13,781 bases of DNA from Bacteroides sp. (GTDB lineage: Bacteria > Bacteroidota > Bacteroidia > Bacteroidales > SM23-62), in assembly GCA_030592145.1 (NCBI GenBank), contig JAUVKJ010000012.1, positions 1 to 13,781 on the forward strand, read 5' to 3'. Positions 7,152-13,263 of this stretch are shown in pieces. The notes beneath the pieces were generated by a model. It made no database searches and was not told where the DNA came from. It worked only from the letters and a program-made list of their open reading frames with translations. Position 1 is the stretch's first letter. Each line of letters starts with the position of its first letter. A program made the translations under genes and the position numbers.

Positions 7152-7622
7152 ATGTTGAAACATGAGGAAATAATGCGGCATGCCATCCGCCTGTCGATTG
7201 AGAACGTAGACCGGGGCGGCGGTCCCTTTGCAGCTGTGATCGCCCGGGAGGGCGAGATCGTAGCCACCGGGGTGAATACCGTGGCTGATGACAACGATCC
7301 CACGGCCCATGCAGAGATAAATGCCATCCGGGCGGCAAGCCATAAACTACAGCGTTTCCACCTTGATGACTGCGTAATCTATACCACATGCGAACCCTGT
7401 CCGATGTGCCTGGGTGCCGTATACTGGGCCGGGCTTCCCGTGCTGTATTACGGGAACACCCGCGAAGATGCGGACCGCTACGGGTTCCATGATGAGCATA
7501 TTTACCAGGAGATCGGGCGCACGCTCGACCGGCGCCAGGTCCGTTTCAACAGGATACTCGGGAAAGAGGCTATCGAGGCGTTTAATTTGTGGGACCAGAA
7601 ATCCGATAAGATCATTTACTAG
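7152..7622 (+). CDS. guaD: Guanine deaminase-type nucleoside/nucleobase deaminase
   Basis: This 156-residue enzyme belongs to the zinc-dependent cytidine/deoxycytidylate deaminase fold. The zinc site is H53 in the HAEINAIR motif with catalytic E55, plus C83 and C86 in PCPMCLGAVYW. The overall pattern (GGPFAAVI, then NDPTAHAE, LDDCVIYTTCEPCPMCLGA and a C-terminal ..IEAFNLW segment) resembles short bacterial guanine deaminases like Bacillus GuaD more than TadA, so the likely reaction is guanine to xanthine in the cytoplasm. Specificity for other purines or aminopyrimidines is possible. The gene starts 6 bp after the ligase-like gene, and its TAG stop overlaps the GTG of the glycosylase gene by one base (TAGTG), suggesting translational coupling. 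Confidence 0.85.
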   Translation: MLKHEEIMRHAIRLSIENVDRGGGPFAAVIAREGEIVATGVNTVADDNDPTAHAEINAIRAASHKLQRFHLDDCVIYTTCEPCPMCLGAVYWAGLPVLYYGNTREDADRYGFHDEHIYQEIGRTLDRRQVRFNRILGKEAIEAFNLWDQKSDKIIY

Positions 7623-8281
7623 TGGGGGGGAACGGAATATCAGATGCCGGATGCAGTACACCGCCGGATGGAAGCGGAACATCGGATGCCGGAGGCAGCA
7701 CTCCACGGGATGGAAGCAGTACACCGTTGGATGGAGGCGAAACATCGCAGGAGTATACGGGGGCTCCCCGGCTTTCGGCCGGATTTTTTCAGCGGGATGT
7801 ACTGGAAGTTGCACCGGAGCTCCTGGGGAAGGTCCTTGTACGCCAATTCAAAGACGGGAGAAAGATCTCCGGCAGGATCATTGAGGTTGAGGCCTACCGG
7901 GGAACGGATGATCTTGCCTGCCATGCATCAAGGGGCAGGACACCCAGGACGGAAGTCATGTTTGGTCCCGGAGGGTATGTATACGTGTATCTTGTCTATG
8001 GAATGTACTGGATGCTGAACTTCGTCACCGGGGAAGAGGACATACCCCAGGCAGTCCTGCTGCGGGGAGTGGATTCGGTCATGGGACCCGGGAGGCTGAC
8101 CCGGGAGTTTGAGATAAAAGGGGACTTTTACGGGGATGACCTGGGCTCTTCGAACCGCCTTTGGGTAGAGGATCATCCGGGTGTTGTGGAAATTACAGAG
8201 GGCCCCCGTATCGGGGTCGGATACGCCGGCGAATACTGGGCCTCACTACCTTGGCGCTTCACCACCGGCCTGAAATCCTGA
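7622..8281 (+). CDS. aag: 3-methyladenine DNA glycosylase (AAG/MPG family)
   Basis: The 219-residue product excises alkylated or deaminated purines (3-methyladenine, hypoxanthine) from DNA. The core starts at LSAGFFQRDVLEVAPELLGK (51-70). Catalytic and base-flipping residues of human AAG are all present: E90 and Y92 in EVEAYRG, H101, Y123 before YGMY, N133 and R148. MGPGRLTREF and LPWRF (209-213) complete the family pattern; the C-terminus stops slightly early after PWRF. No ATG lies upstream of the core in frame. Only the GTG at 7622 or a TTG at 7727 can start it, so translation must begin before or inside a heptapeptide repeat (residues 5-39) not expected in this family. Only 6 bp separate its stop from the convergent toxin gene. 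Confidence 0.93.
   Translation: MGGNGISDAGCSTPPDGSGTSDAGGSTPRDGSSTPLDGGETSQEYTGAPRLSAGFFQRDVLEVAPELLGKVLVRQFKDGRKISGRIIEVEAYRGTDDLACHASRGRTPRTEVMFGPGGYVYVYLVYGMYWMLNFVTGEEDIPQAVLLRGVDSVMGPGRLTREFEIKGDFYGDDLGSSNRLWVEDHPGVVEITEGPRIGVGYAGEYWASLPWRFTTGLKS
7634..7738 (+). repeat. Five 21-bp tandem repeats at the 5' end of the glycosylase gene
   Basis: Five consecutive 21-bp units begin at 7634, 7655, 7676, 7697 and 7718, with a partial sixth at 7739. In the glycosylase frame they read GISDAGC, STPPDGS, GTSDAGG, STPRDGS and STPLDGG. Units 1 and 3 are most alike, as are 2, 4 and 5, suggesting an older 42-bp doublet that was expanded. There is no stop in this frame. The encoded stretch is rich in Gly, Ser, Thr, Pro and Asp and is likely disordered. 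Confidence 0.85.
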
Positions 8282-8287
8282 CAATCC

Positions 8288-8749
8288 TTAAACACTTAAA
8301 TATCTTGGATCAAAAGGAAATGGTTCAGTATTGGTTATCTTTATTTTCTTGAAATCCTTGTGTTTTGGATTTAATATAAAGTTAAGTTCTCCTTTAACCA
8401 CTGCGCTTGGTACTTTAAGTACAGCATATATGCTTTCTTCTACAAATTTATCCCCAACAATTTGACTAATTGGTTGACAAGGTATAGAGTTCCATGCTGA
8501 CGGTAAGTCTGATTTTTGAATCTCACATATTTTAACAGAACCAGGTATTTCTATTTCAACCATGTAATAATCCTTGGGTAAAATACCTAATGAAATATGT
8601 ATAGCAACTTCACTATTTGCTAGTGCTCTATTTTGTGCTGTGTATACTACTTCAGTTTCTTTTGAATTCCATCTTTGCCCGTTTAAGGATGCTCCATAAC
8701 CTGAAAGTTCATCCTTATATTTCTCTCTGCTTAATCTATATACAAACAT
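8288..8749 (-). CDS. RES-domain toxin of a type II toxin-antitoxin system
   Basis: The 153-residue protein has the RES layout: YRLS at 4-7, GYGASLNGQRWN at 17-28, VVYTAQNRALANSEVAIH at 34-51, PSAVV at 114-118, ELNFILNP at 121-128 and a final FPFDPR. Putative active-site residues are the conserved Arg (R5 or R26), E47 and S115. Characterised relatives (mycobacterial MbcT, Photorhabdus RES) deplete NAD+ in the cytoplasm, while Sphingobium ParT ADP-ribosylates a metabolic enzyme; which activity applies here is unknown. The ATG at 8749 overlaps the antitoxin stop by one base (TAATG), so the two are translationally coupled. Base composition is far more AT-rich than the flanks (15 G+C in 8341-8400), which suggests transfer. 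It ends 6 bp from the convergent glycosylase gene. Confidence 0.9.
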   Translation of the reverse strand: MFVYRLSREKYKDELSGYGASLNGQRWNSKETEVVYTAQNRALANSEVAIHISLGILPKDYYMVEIEIPGSVKICEIQKSDLPSAWNSIPCQPISQIVGDKFVEESIYAVLKVPSAVVKGELNFILNPKHKDFKKIKITNTEPFPFDPRYLSV

Positions 8750-8757
8750 TATACAAA
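8738..8757 (-). promoter_or_regulatory. Operator-like motif at the antitoxin/toxin junction
   Basis: Read on the minus strand the junction is TTTGTATAAT followed directly by GTTTGTATAT, two half-sites 11 bp apart. The same two 10-mers occur, with 3 extra bases between them, in the antitoxin promoter region (9303-9325). The stretch also encodes the antitoxin C-terminus (FV-stop) and the toxin N-terminus (MFVY). Confidence 0.45.
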
Positions 8758-9246
8758 AATTCCGTATTCAATTCTATTTAACTCTGCTATGACTAAATCT
8801 TTACCATAAGAATTATCAAGTAAGTTAATTGGCTTTTCTCTACCCAAAGCCATAGATGGGGTGATAAGCCAAATCCTGAAGTCATCAGGAGAATCAAAAA
8901 CTAAATCCCCCATACTTATGACCTCTGCAAGTTCGAAAATTCTTTCGCTTTGCAAAGGTTTATAAATATGATCTTTTTCTACTTTGTATCTTTGCAGAGT
9001 ACGAATGTGAACGTTTAAAAAATTGGACCATTGCTTATCATCAAATGGAGAATTCAATTTAATTTCATTAAATAACTGGCTTGTAACACCACGCTTTACT
9101 GCTCTGGAAATTAAAAGCTTATCTTTCAAAACTTGCAAATAAGTAATATCGTCCTTTTTAAAAGTTTCACCTCGCTTAAAAGTTTTAATGAAAACCTTTA
9201 ACTCCTTGTTTGTTTTTAGCTTTCTCTCTATTTGTTGTTTTTCCAT
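8749..9246 (-). CDS. Xre/MbcA/ParS-type antitoxin partner of the RES toxin
   Basis: This 165-residue protein precedes and overlaps the RES toxin by one base, the standard antitoxin-first order. Residues about 46-92 form an Xre-like helix-turn-helix region ending in FLNVHIRTLQRYK. Residues about 102-165 match the toxin-binding domain once called DUF2384: FELAEVISMGD, then FRIWLITPSMALGREKPINLL and ELNRIEYGIFV. In known complexes the C-terminal end blocks the toxin's NAD-binding cleft. The first 45 residues are a Lys-rich extension. Such antitoxins usually repress their own promoter; the repeats upstream are the obvious targets. The ATG at 9246 lies 3 bp from an inverted repeat. It has AT-rich codon use like the toxin. 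Confidence 0.88.
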   Translation of the reverse strand: MEKQQIERKLKTNKELKVFIKTFKRGETFKKDDITYLQVLKDKLLISRAVKRGVTSQLFNEIKLNSPFDDKQWSNFLNVHIRTLQRYKVEKDHIYKPLQSERIFELAEVISMGDLVFDSPDDFRIWLITPSMALGREKPINLLDNSYGKDLVIAELNRIEYGIFV

Positions 9247-9248
9247 TT

Positions 9249-9275
9249 CTATAATTGATTAGTTTAGAATTATAG
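9249..9275. promoter_or_regulatory. Perfect 8-bp inverted repeat just upstream of the antitoxin ATG
   Basis: CTATAATT (9249-9256) and AATTATAG (9268-9275) are perfect inverted copies separated by 11 bp. The element sits 3 bp before the antitoxin start codon, so in the mRNA it would be a hairpin next to the ribosome entry site; as DNA it could be a dyad operator. Confidence 0.5.
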
Positions 9276-9309
9276 CGACATTTATACATTTCAATACGAC
9301 AAATATACA
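9276..9309. promoter_or_regulatory. Two 13-bp iterons, candidate antitoxin operator
   Basis: On the minus strand TGTATATTTGTCG (9297-9309) and TGTATAAATGTCG (9276-9288) match at 11 of 13 positions. Their starts are 21 bp apart, two helical turns, so both would face the same side of the DNA. The upstream copy overlaps the candidate -7 element and the downstream copy lies just past the expected transcription start, positions suited to autorepression by the Xre-type antitoxin. Confidence 0.5.
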
Positions 9310-9325
9310 AACATGATTATACAAA
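9300..9325 (-). promoter_or_regulatory. Candidate promoter of the toxin-antitoxin operon
   Basis: On the minus strand TATATTTG (plus-strand 9300-9307) fits the Bacteroidota -7 consensus TAnnTTTG. TTTG at 9322-9325 could be the -33 element, but the 14-bp spacing is shorter than usual. A TATAAT also lies between them (9316-9321). The start would be near 9293, giving about 46 nt of leader. Confidence 0.45.
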
Positions 9326-9567
9326 CCCTATAATATTTCATGAAATCTACAGCTTAATATTTAATTGGTTACAACGTTATGAGATACAGATTTGGTTTGC
9401 CGGCCTACGTAAAGCTCCCTCCTCTTAATCATGCGAATCTGTTTCGCCTGACCGAATTCAATTCCGGTCTCCCGGGCAGAGCGTTAAATTTTCTTAAAAT
9501 CAGGATGAATCTCGCTAAAAATTCCTTTATTTGTCAGAATTTCTGAAAAACATAGAAACTACAGTAT
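9310..9567. other. Intergenic stretch between the antitoxin and the DUF2723 gene
   Basis: Composition changes within this stretch: AT-rich up to about 9375, then mixed (31 G+C in 9421-9480). One small plus-strand frame, ATG at 9379 to TGA at 9544-9546 (55 codons, starting MRYRFGLPAYVKLPP), covers most of the second half; it matches no family I know and may be chance or a gene remnant. A small inverted repeat, GACCG (9450-9454) with CGGTC (9465-9469), lies inside it. TTTATTTG at 9526-9533 is one base off the -7 consensus and could serve the DUF2723 gene, followed by the dyad TCAGAA-T-TTCTGA at 9534-9546. No RNA gene was recognised. Confidence 0.4.
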
Positions 9568-12500
9568 ATGAACACCTTCAGACGGGCCAACATCATAACT
9601 GGCTGGATTGTTTTTCTTATTTCCGCTGTTGTTTACCTGCTTACTAAAGAGCCCACTGCAAGCTTCTGGGATTGCGGGGAATTCATTGCCTCTTCCTACA
9701 AGATGGAGGTCGGACACCCGCCCGGGGCGCCGTTTTTTATGCTGGTCTCCAGGTTCTTTTCCCTGTTTGCCTCCGGCCCCGGGCAGGTGGCCAAATGGAT
9801 CAATACAATGTCTGCCATTGCCAGTGCCCTGACTATTGCATTTTTGTTCTGGACAATTACCCACCTTGCAAAGAAAATAGTCAGTAAAAACGGAGAACTT
9901 TCTATCGGGGGACTGGTTTCTGTGATTGGCGCGGGACTGGTAGGAGCACTGGCCTATACCTTTTCAGATACTTTCTGGTTTTCGGCAGTTGAAGCCGAAG
10001 TATATGCCACCTCAAGCCTGTTTACAGCCATTGTTTTCTGGGCCATCCTGAAATGGGAAAACGTGGCGGACTCCCCCCGGGCCAATCGCTGGATCATTCT
10101 GATCGCTTATCTTATGGGACTTTCAATCGGGGTTCACCTGCTGAACCTTCTGGCTATTCCGGCAATCGTATTTGTATATTATTTCCGGAAGTTTGAACCT
10201 TCGAGGAAAGGTGTCCTGGCCAGCCTTGGCATCTCGGCTTTACTCCTTTTTGTTTTATTATACATGGTCATTCCGGGTATCGTAAAGGTAGCCGGCGTAT
10301 TTGAACTGATCGCTGTGAATGGTATCGGACTGCCGTTCAATTCAGGTACGGTAATATTCGTGGTCGTAACCGTTGGACTCATGGCCTACCTGATCTATTA
10401 CAGTCACCGTACCCGGAAAGTATTGCTCAATACCATCCTGGTTTCATTTTCTGTGATAACAATCGGCTATTTTTCATACGGGATAATTCTCATACGTTCG
10501 GTCGCAAATACGCCTATGGACCAGAACGATCCGGAGACTGTATTCTCACTTCTGGACTATCTGAACCGTGAACAATATGGTACGAGTCCACTGATCCGCG
10601 GACACTACTACAACGCCCCAATCCTCAGGGGAGAGAAAAGCAAGCCCATCCGGTCAAAGGTCAATGGAAAGTACGAGGTCACCAGTTATCGTCAGAAGAT
10701 GGTTTACGATGAAAGGTTTCTCACAATGTTCCCACGAATGTGGAGCGCTCAGCCCGACCATGTGGAAGCGTACCGGAAATGGGGCAGGATAGAGGGAACA
10801 GCCGTAACGGTGAGCCATCCGAATGGGGAATCGGAAGTTCTTCGAAAACCGGCCTTCGGTGAGAACCTGAATTTTTTCTTTCGTTACCAGGTCGGACATA
10901 TGTACCTGAGGTATTTCATGTGGAATTTCTCGGGCAGGCAGAATGACCTGCAGGGGCACGGGGAAGTTTTCAAGGGAAACTGGATCAGCGGAATAAAATT
11001 TATTGACGAAACCAGGCTGGGCCCACAGGACAACCTTCCTGACTTCCTGAAAAACAACCCGGCCCGGACCCGGTATTTTATGCTGCCATTGTTGCTGGGA
11101 CTTGTGGGATTGCTTTTCCATTATCAGCGGCACCGTAAGGATTTCTGGGTGCTTATCCTGCTTTTTGTAATGACCAGCCTGGCCATCGTGGTATACCTGA
11201 ACCAGTATCCGTTCCAGCCCCGCGAGCGTGATTATGCCTATGCAGCCTCTTTCTATGCCTTTGCCATCTGGATCGGACTGGGTGCACTAGGGCTTTCTGA
11301 ACTGCTTCGTGAAAAAATTCCCGGGGTTCTTGCACCGGGCGTTGTTACCCTTGCAAGCCTGCTGCTTATTCCGGGAATAATGGCCCGGGAGAACTGGGAT
11401 GACCATGACCGTTCCGGCCGTTATACCGCCAGGGATTTTGCCTGTAATTACCTGAACTCCTGTGCTCCGAATGCAATTTTGTTTACCAATGGGGATAATG
11501 ATACATTTCCGCTCTGGTATGTCCAGGAAGTGGAAGGAGTGAGGACCGATGTCAGGGTGGTCAACCTGAGTTACCTGGGGGCGGACTGGTACATCGAACA
11601 AGTGGCCCGCAAAGCATATGATTCAGATGCGGTTCCATTCGCTATGACGAAGGATCAGTACCGGACAGGGAAAAGGGATTTTGTGTACCTGATCGAAAGG
11701 ATCAACGATTATGTAGACCTGGGAGAAGCCATGGCCTTCCTTCGAAGTGATGATCCAAGGACAAAATCACTCGGGAACAGCCGGGAGAGAATTGATTACA
11801 TTCCTGCCAGAAAGTTCAGGATACCGGTAGATTCGGCTCATATAATAGAAACAGGGACGGTAAGGCCGGAACTGGCCGGACAAATGGTGCCGGAGATGCG
11901 CTGGGAGATATCCTCCTCAAACATCCGCAAAAATGAAATGATGGTTCTTGACCTGCTGGACAATAACAACTGGGAACGTCCCGTTTATTTTGCGGTGACC
12001 GTATCACGTGATCTATACCTGAACCTGCAGGAGTATTTTCAGCTTCAGGGACTCGCCTACAGGGTTGTTCCCATTTACCACCCGACGGTTCAGGGCCAGC
12101 TGGGAAGCATCGACAAGGACATCATGTTCGACAATATGGTGAACAAATTCAGGTGGGGAGGGATCACGGATACGACGGTCTACCTGAACGAAAACATCCG
12201 GCGTATGCTCATTAATTTCAGGAACAATTTTGGCCGCCTGGCCCATGAATGTATTGCCGGGGGAGACACAGTCAAGGCAAGAATTGTACTCGACAGATGC
12301 ATGGAGGTGATGCCCTCCGAGGTGGCCCCGTACGATTATTTCATGATCCCTGTCATCGATGCTTATTATAAGATAGGAGAGACTGAAAAGGCCAATGAAT
12401 ACCTTACTGCCTTATCGGATATTACCGAGAAAGAACTCCGGTATTTCCTTTCCCTCGACCGGAAATACGCAGAGGAAGTGGATTATGAAAAACAGATCCG

Positions 12501-12618
12501 CATGCATACCATGCAGGAGCTGATAAGGTTGAGTTCCAGGAGTGGTAAGGCTGAATTATTTGATAAAATGCAACAAATATTTCAGGAACTCGTAGTATTA
12601 TATCAATCGAATACATAA
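9568..12618 (+). CDS. DUF2723 family GT-C-type membrane glycosyltransferase, candidate protein O-mannosyltransferase
   Basis: This 1016-residue protein has a multi-pass N-terminal half (hydrophobic segments at about 8-25, 55-68, 80-98, 113-131, 146-161, 174-205, 218-245, 260-278 and 288-310) and two more around 495-515 and 520-585. The first extracytoplasmic loop carries FWDCGEFIASSYKMEVGHPP, with D35 and E38 as the acidic GT-C-type catalytic motif. A second acidic site lies at E142 and E144. NQYPFQPRERDYAYAASFYA and NGDNDTFPLWYVQE are strongly family-like. The periplasmic C-terminal half ends in helices resembling TPRs. Human TMEM260, which contains DUF2723, is a protein O-mannosyltransferase; for bacterial members a role in O-glycosylation of exported proteins is inference. 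The deacetylase gene starts 12 bp after the stop. Confidence 0.88.
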   Translation: MNTFRRANIITGWIVFLISAVVYLLTKEPTASFWDCGEFIASSYKMEVGHPPGAPFFMLVSRFFSLFASGPGQVAKWINTMSAIASALTIAFLFWTITHLAKKIVSKNGELSIGGLVSVIGAGLVGALAYTFSDTFWFSAVEAEVYATSSLFTAIVFWAILKWENVADSPRANRWIILIAYLMGLSIGVHLLNLLAIPAIVFVYYFRKFEPSRKGVLASLGISALLLFVLLYMVIPGIVKVAGVFELIAVNGIGLPFNSGTVIFVVVTVGLMAYLIYYSHRTRKVLLNTILVSFSVITIGYFSYGIILIRSVANTPMDQNDPETVFSLLDYLNREQYGTSPLIRGHYYNAPILRGEKSKPIRSKVNGKYEVTSYRQKMVYDERFLTMFPRMWSAQPDHVEAYRKWGRIEGTAVTVSHPNGESEVLRKPAFGENLNFFFRYQVGHMYLRYFMWNFSGRQNDLQGHGEVFKGNWISGIKFIDETRLGPQDNLPDFLKNNPARTRYFMLPLLLGLVGLLFHYQRHRKDFWVLILLFVMTSLAIVVYLNQYPFQPRERDYAYAASFYAFAIWIGLGALGLSELLREKIPGVLAPGVVTLASLLLIPGIMARENWDDHDRSGRYTARDFACNYLNSCAPNAILFTNGDNDTFPLWYVQEVEGVRTDVRVVNLSYLGADWYIEQVARKAYDSDAVPFAMTKDQYRTGKRDFVYLIERINDYVDLGEAMAFLRSDDPRTKSLGNSRERIDYIPARKFRIPVDSAHIIETGTVRPELAGQMVPEMRWEISSSNIRKNEMMVLDLLDNNNWERPVYFAVTVSRDLYLNLQEYFQLQGLAYRVVPIYHPTVQGQLGSIDKDIMFDNMVNKFRWGGITDTTVYLNENIRRMLINFRNNFGRLAHECIAGGDTVKARIVLDRCMEVMPSEVAPYDYFMIPVIDAYYKIGETEKANEYLTALSDITEKELRYFLSLDRKYAEEVDYEKQIRMHTMQELIRLSSRSGKAELFDKMQQIFQELVVLYQSNT

Positions 12619-12623
12619 ATTTG
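12616..12623 (+). promoter_or_regulatory. Candidate -7 element of the deacetylase gene
   Basis: TAAATTTG, followed by C, matches the Bacteroidota consensus TAnnTTTG exactly and begins on the stop codon of the DUF2723 gene. No good -33 TTTG is seen. A start about 7 bp downstream would fall on or next to the ATG at 12631, predicting a nearly leaderless mRNA. Confidence 0.45.
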
Positions 12624-12630
12624 CGCCGAA

Positions 12631-13263
12631 ATGCTGTTTGTAAGAACACCGATACTGATAATGAGGCTCTTCCCGGAGCTGATCTGGCATTTGGGCCACA
12701 GGCAGAAAAAAGAGGATAAACAACTTTTTCTCACCTTTGATGATGGCCCTACCACGGAAGTAACCCCCTGGGTACTGGATTGTTTACGGGAACACAATGC
12801 GAAAGGCACCTTTTTCTGCCTTGGAAGAAACGTTGATAAATACCCTGATATATACCGGCAGATCGTGGATGAGGGACATGCCATAGGCAATCATACCTAC
12901 AGCCATTTAAAAGGGTGGAAGACTCCCAATTCAGAGTATTTCAATGATATTCAGCTTGCAGGCTATGACATTGACAGCAAACTGTTCCGCCCTCCATATG
13001 GACGGTTCAGCAAGACACAGATCCGGGAGATACGGAAAGAATACAGCATTGTAATGTGGGACGTCCTCAGCCAGGACTACGACCGCTCTGTCAGTCCCCA
13101 GAAATGCCTTGCCAACGTTGAATCCAACATCAGGCCCGGCTCCATCGTTGTCTTCCACGATTCAAACAAAGCCAAAAAGAACCTCTACTACACCCTTCCC
13201 CAGGTCCTCGAAAAGTACAGCGGGAAGTACGAGTTCCTGCCAATCGTCAAAACATCGGCATAA
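12631..13263 (+). CDS. NodB-homology polysaccharide deacetylase
   Basis: The 210-residue protein is a carbohydrate esterase family 4-type metal-dependent deacetylase that removes N- or O-acetyl groups from glycans. All five motifs are present: TFDDGP at 35-40 (D37, D38), NHTYSH at 87-92 (metal ligands H88, H92), RPPYG at 120-124, WDVLSQDYD around D144, and VFHDS with H176. The first 22 residues are hydrophobic and basic but lack a clear signal-peptidase site, so it may be cytoplasmic or membrane-anchored. Substrate could be peptidoglycan, a capsule or another surface glycan; its neighbours (DUF2723 protein, glycosyltransferase) favour envelope glycans. Its 3' end overlaps the convergent glycosyltransferase gene by 17 bp. 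Confidence 0.93.
   Translation: MLFVRTPILIMRLFPELIWHLGHRQKKEDKQLFLTFDDGPTTEVTPWVLDCLREHNAKGTFFCLGRNVDKYPDIYRQIVDEGHAIGNHTYSHLKGWKTPNSEYFNDIQLAGYDIDSKLFRPPYGRFSKTQIREIRKEYSIVMWDVLSQDYDRSVSPQKCLANVESNIRPGSIVVFHDSNKAKKNLYYTLPQVLEKYSGKYEFLPIVKTSA

Noticed and set aside
7634..7738. CRISPR-like direct repeats
   Set aside because: The units are contiguous, 21 bp, without spacers, and in frame with a protein.
7347..7924. Minus-strand open frames opposite the deaminase and glycosylase genes
   Set aside because: They show no family features, and their repeated residues only mirror the plus-strand 21-bp repeat.
8282..9375. Insertion-sequence ends or a target-site duplication around the toxin-antitoxin island
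   Set aside because: Only a loose similarity (CTTAAATAT on the left, CTTAATATTT on the right) was seen, too weak and too AT-rich to call.
9379..9546. tRNA or attachment site in the gap next to the toxin-antitoxin island
   Set aside because: Neither strand gave a cloverleaf or a T-arm consensus, and no matching copy of the left-edge sequence was found.
10654..11133. 159-codon minus-strand frame inside the DUF2723 gene
   Set aside because: No domain pattern; it lies wholly within a strongly supported gene on the other strand.
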